Source: Pomphorhynchus laevis
Lineage: Eukaryota > Acanthocephala > Palaeacanthocephala > Echinorhynchida > Pomphorhynchidae
Assembly (NCBI GenBank): GCA_012934845.2
Contig: WNNJ02001940.1
Span: forward strand, 49,870 to 113,869
DNA length: 64,000 nucleotides
Reading direction: 5' to 3'
Below the pieces are notes generated by a model. The model searched no databases, was not told where the DNA came from, and saw nothing but the letters and a program-made list of their open reading frames with translations. This document shows, in pieces, positions 1 to 9,489 of the stretch; positions within the stretch are counted from its first letter, which is position 1; the number at the start of each line of letters is the position of its first letter. The translations under genes and the position numbers were made by a program.

Positions 1-430
1 AATCCAACATATGAACGTAGTGAGTTGAGTTTAGAAACAATTATTACAAGTCACTGTTCTATAATGGATAAAAAGGGTATAAAAATTGAATCAGATAATA
101 AAACTATACCTATATTATATTGGAATCCAAAATTACATAAAAATCCAATAAAACCTAGGTTCATATGTAGTGCGTTTAAATGTACATTAAAACCACTTTC
201 TGTCTATATGAATAAAATACTTAAAGTAATTAAAGCACACTTCAAAAAATATTGCAAGGTAATCGAAATTAATACTGGTATAAAACACTATTTCAGTATT
301 AATTCTACAAAAGGAATTTTTAGAACAGACAAAAGGAATAAATTTTCAGAATATAAATACAAACGATTTTAGTACGCTTTATACAAATCTAGATTTAGTA
401 GATATTAAAGATGAGTTAGTACAATTTAAT
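1..430 (+). mobile_element. Penelope-like (Neptune-type) reverse transcriptase fragment
   Basis: The reading frame from 25 to 372 carries the RT start motif YWNPKLHKNPIKPRFI, followed by KPLSVYMNKILKVIKAH. A FSTLYTNLDL-like stretch lies just downstream in another frame. The order PKLHK...RFI...S...LS is what I know from Neptune/Poseidon-type Penelope-like RTs. Only the first part of the RT is present. The window edge cuts the left side and the match stops near 430, beside a perfect hairpin. A second copy in opposite orientation lies at about 59945-60458. The family is inferred from motifs only; another RT class cannot be excluded. Confidence 0.6.
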
Positions 431-436
431 GTTTTC

Positions 437-486
437 TTGTTATCACTTATATAAATTATTACATATATTTATATAAGTGATAACAA
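437..486. repeat. Perfect 20-bp inverted repeat (hairpin)
   Basis: Arms 437-456 and 467-486 are perfect reverse complements separated by a 10-base loop. It sits where the RT fragment ends and about 45 bp from the tRNA-Leu 3' end. It could be a tiny fold-back insertion. Confidence 0.7.
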
Positions 487-532
487 AGTATTCTGAATGT
501 GTTTTTTAAATGTATATGTTTATAATGAAACT

Positions 533-615
533 GTCAGGTGTGGGGTTCGAACCCACGCTCACATTCGTGAATTAGATCTTAAGTCTAACGCCTTAGACCA
601 CTCGGCCAACCTGAC
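533..615 (-). tRNA. tRNA-Leu (anticodon TAA)
   Basis: The reverse complement folds as an 83-nt class II tRNA. The acceptor stem is GTCAGGT / ACCTGAC, the A box is TGGCCGAGTGG and the B box is GGTTCGAACCC. The anticodon loop CTTAAGA gives anticodon TAA, which reads UUA. The variable arm is long, as expected for leucine, and no intron is needed. The 3' CCA is not encoded, as in eukaryotes. No strong T4 pol III terminator follows directly; the nearest T run after the gene is only three bases. All invariant positions I checked look normal, so the gene is probably functional. Confidence 0.95.
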
Positions 616-646
616 TATATCACAACCTGGCAACTGTGATCTATAA

Positions 647-726
647 ATTCTAATGTATTATATAAATACATTAGAATAGCTATAGATTAATAATCTATAG
701 GTATTTATAAGTATAAATACCTATAG
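647..726. repeat. Cluster of three hairpins upstream of tRNA-Leu
   Basis: Three near-contiguous perfect inverted repeats are present. Hairpin 1 has arms 647-659 / 665-677 (13 bp). Hairpin 2 has arms 680-688 / 692-700 (9 bp). Hairpin 3 has arms 695-709 / 712-726 (15 bp, 2-base loop). Hairpins 2 and 3 share CTATAG at 695-700, so they exclude one another. The cluster lies on the 5' side of the minus-strand tRNA. Any regulatory role is speculative. Confidence 0.7.
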
Positions 727-1004
727 ATTCTATAAGTATTTTATAAATACTACATATATTCTAGAAATACTATAAATTCAGCAGCTAGCGGAATATAAAA
801 GTAATTTTGTTTGTTAATCCTGCTTTAAAATTTAAAATTTAAACAATTGACCAAAATCTGCTATTTTTAATTTCGTTTAATTTTAAATTTACTCTACATA
901 CTACTCTTGATAATCATATTACATTATAGGAACACATCAGATAAGTGTATTTATCCCCACTGCTTAATTAGGTTGACGAACATTGGTTTAAACCTGAAGC
1001 AATT

Positions 1005-1180
1005 CGTGCTTAGCACGTATCTGGCCCCGCTGCTATGTTGGGTAGAGGAATTAGGGGGCCGAAACCTGATAGCATAGCAGTTCCTTCGGACGACCTCTAA
1101 TCCTTATTATGATACACTGTCTGTTATTTATTAGTCAATTCATAAAAATGACTTTTATTTTAAATTTAAATAATAAATTT
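1005..1180 (+). repeat. Interspersed repeat R1, copy 1
   Basis: This block recurs at about 1558, 15506, 50630 (minus), 50745 (minus) and 53335 (minus). Shared landmarks in order are GGCCCCGCTGCTATG, TTGGGTAGAGGAAT, GGGGCC, GAAACCTGATA, CATAGCAG, CCTCTAATCCTTAT and TTATTTATTAGTCAATTCAT. It has no ORF and no obvious tRNA-type promoter boxes. The block can form two interlocked stems (1023-1028 with 1055-1060; 1030-1037 with 1073-1080). It behaves like a non-autonomous mobile repeat of roughly 200 bp, class unknown. Confidence 0.75.
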
Positions 1181-1259
1181 TATTGTTTTCAGTTATGACG
1201 GATAAACAAACAATAGTGTCCTTGTCACAAACCTAGTCGCCTTCATCTATATGACTAGA

Positions 1260-1487
1260 TTATGTTCCTTCAAGAATGGCATCATATAAGACCTCACATA
1301 CATTACTGTTTCTTTTTAATGCAGATGGCTTTAGATATTTAGTTATGAGATCATTGTATGTGAAACTTGACGATTTAGATGTAGTAACTTTAGTAAAAAT
1401 CTTCTGCATTACTAAATTTTCGATGTGGTTTTTACACATTGACAGCCCAACTCGATTGACGCAAAGAGGGGGACTGTCTGACAGCAT
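1260..1487 (-). CDS. Unidentified small ORF between repeat copies (doubtful)
   Basis: A 75-codon frame on the minus strand reads ...VNRVGLSMCKNHIEN...CEVLYDAILEGT and ends at a stop. The composition is more protein-like than its neighbours, but I recognise no family, and the opposite strand is also open over the same stretch. It lies between two copies of repeat R1. It could be a relic exon or part of a transposon. Confidence 0.15.
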   Translation of the reverse strand: MLSDSPPLCVNRVGLSMCKNHIENLVMQKIFTKVTTSKSSSFTYNDLITKYLKPSALKRNSNVCEVLYDAILEGT

Positions 1488-1554
1488 TTAAAGCTATTAA
1501 ACCGCGTTTCTCAAATTGGTTCATTAAGTGCTCTGAACAAAATTTTATTACTAT

Positions 1555-1690
1555 CAGGCTGAAACCTGATAACATAGCAGTTCCTCCTGATTACCTCTAA
1601 TACTTATTCTGATACAACCTCTGTTATTTATTAGTCAATTCATAAAAATGACTTTTATTTTAAATTTCAATTTTTTATTTTAACTCGTTA
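1555..1690 (+). repeat. Interspersed repeat R1, copy 2 (5' truncated)
   Basis: It starts at GAAACCTGATAACATAGCAG and then follows copy 1 through CCTCTAAT...TTATTTATTAGTCAATTCAT and an AT-rich tail. The GGCCCC half is missing. It has the same orientation as copy 1, about 490 bp away. Confidence 0.7.
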
Positions 1691-2213
1691 TAAATTATAA
1701 AACATCTTAAAACAATTATTAATTTTATTATTTAATTATTAAATTTTGATTTAGCATTATTATGTTTTGTTTATTTTATAATTATATTAAATACGTAGAC
1801 TCAGTTAGCTGATTTGATTTGCTTAGATTACATCTAATCTTAATTATGGTACATCGCATATTATTTATTAATCAATTCCTTAAAATGCCGGATTCTAAAA
1901 ATCATTTTAAGATTGAAATATTTTTATTTTTAATTTAATAGAAATGTTACTTCACTTGACTGATCTGATTAATATTTCACAAATGATTAAACTAATATGT
2001 AAGAACATGTATAAATTATTCATATATTCCCTTTTTAAGGAGAAATATGCAGTCGACTTTTAAATTGTAACGATTTTAGTATAAAAAATTTCAAATATGA
2101 TCAGCAAATATTTACAAGGTTGTTTTATAATCAAATAATCTTTTAATAGGAATGCCTCTGCTGATAAGCATCAAGTTATATTCACAAACAATAACTTCAT
2201 TCTAACTGATGTT

Positions 2214-2501
2214 TTAGCAGGTTCTATTTTTAAAATTGCTGATATTGTAATTATATGGACTTAAATGAGATTGGTTATTGGTCAAAGCTGGATAAATCTG
2301 CTGTCGAGTTATATCCGGATGAATATATCGAATCCATATTCGGGGACGAGGCTTCGGAATATCCCATTTTTTAGAACAATCGTGCTTAGCAACATATTCT
2401 CGACACAGGTTTATCGTGTTTTTATCATTATTCTGACAGCTGTAATTTATCGCGGAATAGTGAACACATCCGTTCATTGGTAAACACTGATTGTAATGCA
2501 A
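2214..2501 (-). CDS. Unidentified cysteine-containing ORF (possible exon)
   Basis: A 95-codon frame has regularly spaced cysteines (NQCLPMNGC...NYSCQ...NLCREY...HDCSKKW) followed by a basic, proline-containing stretch. It begins with a non-ATG codon, and a plausible AG splice acceptor lies just inside it, so it could be an internal or last exon of a secreted protein gene. I recognise no family, the opposite strand is also open, and no partner exon is seen. It may be chance. Confidence 0.2.
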   Translation of the reverse strand: MHYNQCLPMNGCVHYSAINYSCQNNDKNTINLCREYVAKHDCSKKWDIPKPRPRIWIRYIHPDITRQQIYPALTNNQSHLSPYNYNISNFKNRTC

Positions 2502-2824
2502 TGAAAGCAGATAAGCCTATTTAATTTAAGGAAAAAGAACAATAACGATATTTTTGGCAAATAACCGTGTTACTATAAATCGAAAAGCTATTAATTGTAA
2601 AGCGTAACGTGCTTTTGCTGCCATAGAAACAAAATATTAGTTTGAAATTGTGTAAATACATTTTATTCTGTCACTATTCTACTCTGCATACTAGATTTAC
2701 TAAAAAATCTTACAACTCTCAATTTAACCATTCGGTGCAATATAAATATATAAAATAGTTGGGTATAAACGATATAAAATTTATAAACGATAAATTTATA
2801 AACGATATAAAATCGTTTATAAAA

Positions 2825-3983
2825 TCAATTCAATCAGTTGCAGATCAATTCAATCAGTTGCAGATCAATTCAATTATTTGCAGATCAATTCAATTGGTTG
2901 CAGATCAAATCAATTGGTTGCAGATCAATTCAATCAGTTGCAGATCAATTCAATCAGTTGCATATCAATTCAATCACTTGCAGATCAATTCAATTGGTTG
3001 CAGATCAATTCAATCAGTTGCAGATCAATTCAATCAATTGCAGATCAATTTAATGAGTTGTAGATAAATTCAATCAGTTGCAGATCAATTCAATTGGTTG
3101 CAGATCAATTTAATCAGTTGCAGATTAATTCAATCAGTTGCAGATCACTTCAATCAATTGCAGATCAATTCAATCAGTTGCAGATCAATTCAATCAGTTG
3201 CAGATCAATTCAATTGGTTGCAGATCAATTCAATTGGTTGCAGATCAATTCAATTGGTTGCAGATCAATTCAATTGGTTGCAGATCAATTCAATCAATTG
3301 CAGATCAATTCAATCAATTGCAGATCAATTTAATCAGTTGTAGATCAATTCAATCAGTTGCAGATCAATTCAATTGGTTGCAGATCAATTTAATCAGTTG
3401 CAGATCAATTCAATCAGTTGCAGATCACTTCAATCAATTGCAGATCAATTGAATTGGTTGCAGATCAATTCAATCAGTTGCAGATCGATTCAATTGGTTG
3501 CAGATCAATTCAATTGGTTGCAGATCAATTCAATTGGTTGCAGATCAATTCAATCAGTTGCAGATCAATTCAATCAATTGCAGATCAATTTAATCAGTTG
3601 CAAATCAATTCAATCAGTTGCAGATCACTTCAATCAATTGCAGATCAATTGAATTGGTTGCAGATCAATTCAATCAATTGCAGATCAATTCAATCAATTA
3701 CAAATAAATTCAATCAGTTGCAGATCAATTCAATCAATTGCAGATCAATTCAATTAGTTGCAGATCAATTTAATCAGTTACAGATTAATTCAATCAGTTG
3801 CAGATCAATTCAATCAGTTGCAGATTAATTCAATCAATTGCAGATCAATTCAATCAATTGCAGATCAATTCAATCAATTGCAGATCAATTCAATCAGTTG
3901 CAGATCAATTCAATAAGTTACAGATCTATTCAATCAGTTACAGATCAATTCAATCAGTTGCAGATCAATTCAATCACTCGCAG
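2825..3983 (+). repeat. 20-bp tandem satellite, about 58 units
   Basis: The unit CAGATCAATTCAATCAGTTG repeats head to tail without indels for about 1.16 kb. Common variants end CAATTGGTTG or CAATCAATTG. Larger blocks recur: the variant order near 3041-3160 reappears 280 bp later, and the block holding CAGATCACTTCAATCAATTG at 3418 reappears 200 bp later, as expected from unequal exchange. All three forward frames are open because 20 is not a multiple of 3 and the unit lacks stops in every register. The long frames (QINSISCRSIQ-type) are therefore almost surely not genes. The last units degrade near 3960-3990, where a LINE fragment follows. Confidence 0.95.
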
Positions 3984-4019
3984 CGCTCGCCGATCAGTTG
4001 CAGTAGCAAATATAACAGC

Positions 4020-5250
4020 TTCAACAGACAAGGACGTTAATGGGAGAACGTAAGAAAACAGCAACGACCGACAACAACTATGCTTAACTCCAAATATAGT
4101 GGTTAACCCACGACTGCAGCGTATGGATCACCGTCGCCTGTGACAACAGTAAGTCTAAAGAAGACTCATATGTGGATTTTGTGAAAACAAATTTATCCGC
4201 AACCACGCCCATAAGCATATACCAACCTCCAGCATATCCACTCAAACTACTCCCGTCGTTTCCGATGTCCATTCACCACCCATTGATCCTGTCACTATAT
4301 ACACTTTCAATCCCATGTCGTCTTCACTCGCCAACATCCTCATCCAGTCCTTCCAGTTTTGTTTCACAATAACCTACATCAATCAATCAAAACCACCTCC
4401 ATCAACATCCACAATTCTTCCACTCATGACATTTCCTCACATCGCTTGTCATCCTCTAGTTTTTCTTTATCCTTTATGTCTCCCGCTGTCGAACCTACTC
4501 TCTCCATATCCTCAACTGCCAGCTCTCCTATCGTGATCTCACCTACTCACGTCACTTGTCCTCCTTTACGGAAACGCTTTCCTTCTCGAGATCGTTGCGT
4601 CGTAGTCACTAATATCACTCCTTTTACCTCGTCTCCACAAGCACGTATCGACCACGATGCTTTCACCTTCAAATCTATCATATTGTCTCTTATTCCTGCT
4701 GATAAACCATCCTTTTTCAACGACATCTCTCCTGTCGCATTCATCCGCCTAAACAAATCTCAATTTAATCCTTCTAAACCTCCTCCCCTGGAAATTGTTT
4801 TTAAGCATTGCTCTCACGCGTCTTATGTCATCTCACAACGATTTAAACTAATGTCCTCTTCAGCCACTCACATTTTACCCGATCGCACCCCTTCTGAAAT
4901 CGCTCAACTCTCTTCCACCCGCATCGAAAAACGCCGTCGCGAGGAAAATGGCGAAGCATCTCTCTCCATCCGAAAATCGACAGAAATTTTGAAGTTATCC
5001 ATACGAGCCTTAAAATTCGATGGCAATTCATCACCCCTATGTTTCTTCTCCCTATCCCATATCACCACCACACACGGTTTCAACCTCGGCCTCCTCAACA
5101 CTAGATATATTCTCCATAAATCCGATCGTATCCTCAACTATTCACCAAGCAATTCATTGATCTCTTCTGCCTCACCGAATCATAGCACTCCCATTCTGAC
5201 GACTTCTCCATTCGCCGTTTGCTCTCTGCCGGTTGCTCACTAGTCGAATA
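4020..5250 (+). mobile_element. LINE-A2 (CR1/L2-like) 5' fragment: broken ORF1 and start of ORF2
   Basis: Near 4105-4195 the sequence reads CSVWITVACDNSKSKEDSYV, matching the N-terminal zinc-motif region of ORF1 in LINE-A (23692) and LINE-B (54028). From 4359 comes a Ser/Thr/Pro-rich linker. The ORF1 core then follows (ISPVAFIRLNKS, HCSHASYVISQRFKL, RTPSEIAQL, RIEKRRREENGE). The overlap with ORF2 is recognisable near 5020: MAIHHPYVSSP in the ORF2 frame, then THGFNLGLLNTRY in another frame. Several frameshifts make it non-functional. The copy stops in the endonuclease region near 5250, next to a fold-back element. It is closest to the deleted copy at 56376-57400. Confidence 0.8.
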
Positions 5251-5282
5251 CGCCTGCCCCTCTTGTGATGATATTACTCTCG

Positions 5283-5653
5283 CAGGTATTGTTCCTATTC
5301 TTGATACAGCAGGACGCTACTAAACAGTCTGGGTGGGTTTCATCAGCTGCTGACCCAGACCTACATTTCACGTTTCGACCCTTATTATCTGCTTACTCCG
5401 TATACTGGTACTGATCGTCTTTGAACTCAGGACGTTTGTATCGCGATACAACGCGACATCAACTAGTCCTACTGCTCCAACGGTGTGTATATACATTTAT
5501 GTACATTACTTTTGGTAGGGGATCGTATCTGCTTACAGAATAATCAGATAATAATGGTCGAAACTTGAAATGTGGGTATGGGTCAACGGCTGATGATAAC
5601 CACCCAGGATGATTAGTAGCGTCCTGCTGTATCAAAAATGGGAACAATACCTG
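5283..5653. mobile_element. Fold-back element with ~125-bp inverted arms
   Basis: The left arm (5283 to about 5409) and right arm (about 5526-5653) are imperfect reverse complements. They start at CAGGTATTGTTCC and end at its complement, and pair through CAGCAGGACGCTACTAA and further on. The centre of about 115 bp holds no ORF. This looks like a non-autonomous TIR transposon with long terminal inverted repeats. I could not identify a target-site duplication. The arms differ by many substitutions, so it is not recent. Confidence 0.65.
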
Positions 5654-5695
5654 TAAGGATAGTATCGTGCCATTGAATCAGAAATATAAATTATA

Positions 5696-6300
5696 ACATG
5701 TGTTAAGCCGTCTTCTATATGCTGCGCCGTGTGTGTATCCCCAAAATTCAAAAGAACATATTAGTTCAGAGAGGGTACTTCATAGAGCTACCAAGCTAGC
5801 ACTGCAACTGAAATTTTTGTCGTGCCCTAATCGATTGAAAGCACTTAGACTTGAGACTGTCACGTGGACCCGCCGGTACATCGATATGAGTATGGTCTGG
5901 CAAATTCTTAATGATTTGGATCATCCACTTCGAGATTGTCTTCATTTGCGCTCATCCAATATCCTCCGAGGCCATGGTTTGACCCTGCGACGTGAAAGGA
6001 AAGAAAATCACGAGCTGTCCAATTTGATCGGCGAGTTGTATCTCTGTGGAATAGGCTTGGAGAGTCAACAGTGTGCAGTAGCAATATCAACGAATTCAAA
6101 AAAATTACGAAAATGGAGGATGCCATGGGGAAAGCTGCTTTTCCGTATTTATGATACTTTTATTATATTTTCTTTTTACTTGCAGTGAACCAGCTAATTA
6201 AGCCATGCTTTTTATGTGATGTTGAAACATTAATAATAACATGTGTTGTAATTATATATTCCGTTATTAAAATAAAACTGTATTATTAGTAGTAGATAAC
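5696..6300 (+). mobile_element. LINE-B 3' fragment (RT C-terminus and 3' UTR)
   Basis: The frame 5700-6188 encodes the C-terminal part of a LINE ORF2 (SRLLYAAPCVYPQNSKEH, LETVTWTRRYIDMS, RSSNILRGHGLTLRRER). It is almost identical to LINE-B at 58790-59256. Small indels late in the frame change the WN-x-L region. The copy begins abruptly at ATGTGTTAAGCCG and is a typical 5'-truncated insertion. The 3' UTR runs to an AATAAA-like and TAG/TAA-rich tail near 6290. Confidence 0.85.
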
Positions 6301-7228
6301 AAAGTTTGTTGCAGGGCATTTGAATGAATGGCTCCAATTATACAATGAATTGACATCTTAAAAATTAAAACATACATCATTATCGGTGTGAATTAAATTG
6401 AAGCTCTAATTCGTTTGATATTTAAGTCATACGCCTACATTCTGATAATTTAAATTTTTTATTAAATTGAGGTTGACTGACATTTTTTATTTCGCACAAA
6501 TTGTACATCAATTTCTAAATTTTGTTTATTATTTCCTAAAATGATTGCATATTTTGCAATTTTTAATTGATCAATTGATAATTGATCAAAATGATTTTTT
6601 TACTGTCAGTAGATCAATTTGGTAAATAAGAGAATTGGGTTTCATACCTGACGATTTTATCTTATCCGTAACACCTATTTTGGAGAAATACCTAGTCGTT
6701 TAAAATAGGTCATTTTGAATATCTAAAGTAATGTTATTGTCTTGTTCAAATAAAAAATCATTGAGGCTATTTTCAAATACCAACTTTTTAATGACGAGCC
6801 AGGACACCTCAACGATAGTAATCGCGCTTTATTCTCAAGTGAGTCATTTTTAGTCATACTACAACAGATTAAGGTAGATCAAACTACTTTAATCTAGTTC
6901 CTAATGAGTAATTTAATACCGTTGAAGAAGCTATAATTAATTTAATTAAGCTATAAGAAGTTTTAATTTTGTGTCATAACGGTATTTTCAATTCACGTTC
7001 TTACTTATCTAGCATATCTACATATTTCGAAGGTATGAAATTGACATAAATGCCATCAATTTATAAAGTAAATTGATTACTGTAGTGATTGCGAGTCATA
7101 GCATATCCGCACTTAATACTAATATTTACTAAATCTAATAGCAGCCTTAATCTCATGATCAAACTATGATGGACAAGTTCGACCAGGTTTTGACTCACCC
7201 ATTGCCGAGAGTACGTCTCAAATTCTTA
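6301..7228. other. AT-rich spacer, nothing recognised
   Basis: No gene or coding relic was seen. A few short inverted repeats occur, for example around 6875-6900 and 6566-6595 (ATTGATCAATTGATAATTGA-like). The right edge meets the 3' end of the next LINE. Confidence 0.5.
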
Positions 7229-7229
7229 A

Positions 7230-9440
7230 CAACTCTTTCGATAATTATTATTATTTATTACAAGACTTTGACACATTAAAGAGTCATTTTGTCTGATCAC
7301 AATATTAAGAAAAGAAAAAAAGTAGTTCAGCAATAATAAGTTGTCACATATGGTTATATATTTCCTGCAAAGAATCTTCTCTTTTTATCAACATGCACAG
7401 CGCATTCTTGAAAGATTTGTACTGTGCCATAGACACGATTGAATTCGGCAATCGGTTCCATAGGTTTACCGCTCTGTGAGATAATCGCAAGTATCTATGA
7501 CATTTCCCGTGTGATTGCACAACAACTGATAAGGAGTGTCCTATGTGGCTCGGGCGATCATTTAGAATAACGGATTCCGATGGATAACCAGGAAAGACAT
7601 GGATCATTCGTTATAACTGTAATAAATCATTGTACACATATATCTTGTAAACTGAAGTAATATTTAGTTGGCTTAGTCTATCACAGTAGACGATGTTCCG
7701 AAGACCAGCACATAGCTTGGAAAATCGGCGAAGAATCTTTTCTAATTGGTTTATTTCACCACGCGTAGAAGGAAAAGTCGCCGGCGAAGCATAATCAATG
7801 ATTAGTCTGATCAACGCCTAATATAATAGTGAGAACTGAGACGGTGGAAGCGAACTAAAGGTATTTTTGATCATGTAAATAATTTTTCTCGACGTGTTGC
7901 ATATATTTTCAGTATTGAGGTCGGTTTTAAACGAATTCTGAACAATTATCCCAAGATCTTTTGTATACGAATTTGTGGGAATAATCTCACCGCAAACAGA
8001 ATAATCATTTGGTAAATCACTACGACCAAATCTGAGGTGGACACATTTAGTAATGTTAATCATGATTCCGGTCAGTTCGCTCCACCTATTAACCATATTT
8101 ATGTCATCTTGTAAGTGTTGCATATCGGCATAGCATGTAATGACATTCCATATTTTAAGATCATCCGCGAATGCTAATTTTTTACATTTTAGAGAGCGTA
8201 GCAAACTATTCAGAAATATGACGAATAATAATGGACCCAACACCGATCCCTGATGAACACCCATTGATAAATTTGACGGTCTAGATAGACAATTTCTAAC
8301 TCGAACTCTAAAAGAACGATCAGATAGGAAAGCGTGAATCCATCGAATAATAGGAATTTCAATTCCGTAATCTGCAAGAGCCTCAATCAACATATTGTGG
8401 GGAACCTTATCAAAGACCCGACCCAAGTCAAAATACACGACATCAACTGCATTACCCTGCGCAACTGCATCAACCCATACTTCGCGTGCACATAAAAGAT
8501 TAGACATGCAAGAACGTCCAGGACGAAAACCATGTTGCGAATTATCTAACAAGTTCGATGATTCAAGATAGGATAGTAATCGCCGATACAATATGCGCTC
8601 TAACATCTTACATACGACACTTGTAAGGCTTATTGCTCTATAATTTTCAGGATTGTGACGATCTCCTTTTTTGGACTGGCACTACAGTGGCGATTTTCCA
8701 ATCTAACGGTAGAATTGACTTAGCTAGTGATAGTTGAAACAAATAAGCTAACGGTGAAGCAATAAATGTAGATAATATCCTTAGTATCTGGGGGATGTAA
8801 TCCATCCGGACCAGGTGATGAATGTCGTAAAGAATTTAACTCACTATAAACCTCCTCGGTAGTGACATCAAAATAACTTCGTGAATGGCTTACACGAGAT
8901 TGCTGGTTAATTTCTGTGTTATTAGTTACGAGTTGAAAAGTCGACGCAAACGTGTCGGCTACATCTTGAGGCGATGTGATAAAGTTATCATTAATACGAA
9001 GAGACGAAATCGCAGGAGGAATTGTCCTATTTCTACGTATGTGAGCCCAAAATCGTTTTGGTGCACTATGTAAATCCGCAGCTATTCTCATTTCGTAGTT
9101 AAATTTTTTGCGTTTTTTAAGCTTTTCGAAAAAGTTACGACAATTGACGTATTCCTGTCGATAAGTATTGTCCTTGCAGCTTAATTTAAACAGTCGGTTT
9201 CTTCGTCTTAGTTCTGATTTAAGTTCTCTATTAAACCACGGGGGATTCACTTTGAATCCTCCGTGGTGAATTTCGAAGTGAATCCTCCCCGGAGGATTCA
9301 CTTCGAAATTCGTCAGAACATCCACACTGTACATTGTGATACATCATTTGGTCATAGCATTCAATAATATCAGAATTACTAACTCTATCCCAATTACGAT
9401 TGGCACATTTATCATGCGTCTCTAGAAAATAACTTATATC
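7230..9440 (-). mobile_element. LINE-D (CR1/L2-like) copy, 5' truncated and broken
   Basis: Read on the minus strand from 9440, the linker after the endonuclease includes NPPWFNRELKSELRRRNRL (about 9235-9180), then RT domain start SSPGPDGLHPP (8810). Frame 8606-7818 gives the RT core: LLDNSQHGFRPGRSC, VVYFDLGRVFDKVPH, MGVHQGSVLGPLLF and AFADDLKIWN, where ADD is the catalytic motif. Frames 7814-7611 and 7607-7344 give the C-terminus, including LWNRLPNSIV. Several frameshifts separate these pieces. G-x-x-F in place of SKAFD (GRVFDKV) is unusual. The 3' end is near 7230 beside ATT-rich sequence. A fold-back insertion interrupts it at 9241-9311. Confidence 0.85.
9268..9311. repeat. Perfect 21-bp palindrome with 2-base loop inside LINE-D
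   Basis: Arms 9268-9288 and 9291-9311 match perfectly. Immediately left, 9236-9265 holds a second inverted pair around GGATTCA / TGAATCC, so two fold-backs are chained. It lies in the coding part of LINE-D just before the PPWFNREL motif. Confidence 0.8.
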
Positions 9441-9489
9441 GATCGGGGGTCATACTAGATGCACGATCGCATCGTAACAGGTTATAATA

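Noticed and set aside
533-615. tRNA-derived SINE instead of a tRNA gene
   Set aside because: All class II leucine tRNA features are intact, and no SINE body or tail follows the 3' end.
1021-1080. HDV-like or hammerhead ribozyme in repeat R1
   Set aside because: CCGAAACCTGATAG superficially resembles scrambled hammerhead boxes, but no stem II/III arrangement can be drawn, and the HDV double-pseudoknot signature bases are absent. Only a generic pseudoknot is supported.
2825-3983. CRISPR array
   Set aside because: Repeats are contiguous, with no unique spacers, in a eukaryotic context and without cas genes.
2759-4053. Long overlapping forward frames encoding QINSISCRSIQSVADQFNQ-type repeats
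   Set aside because: They follow from a 20-bp satellite lacking stops in all three forward registers. All three frames are equally open and there is no start, splice or codon signal.
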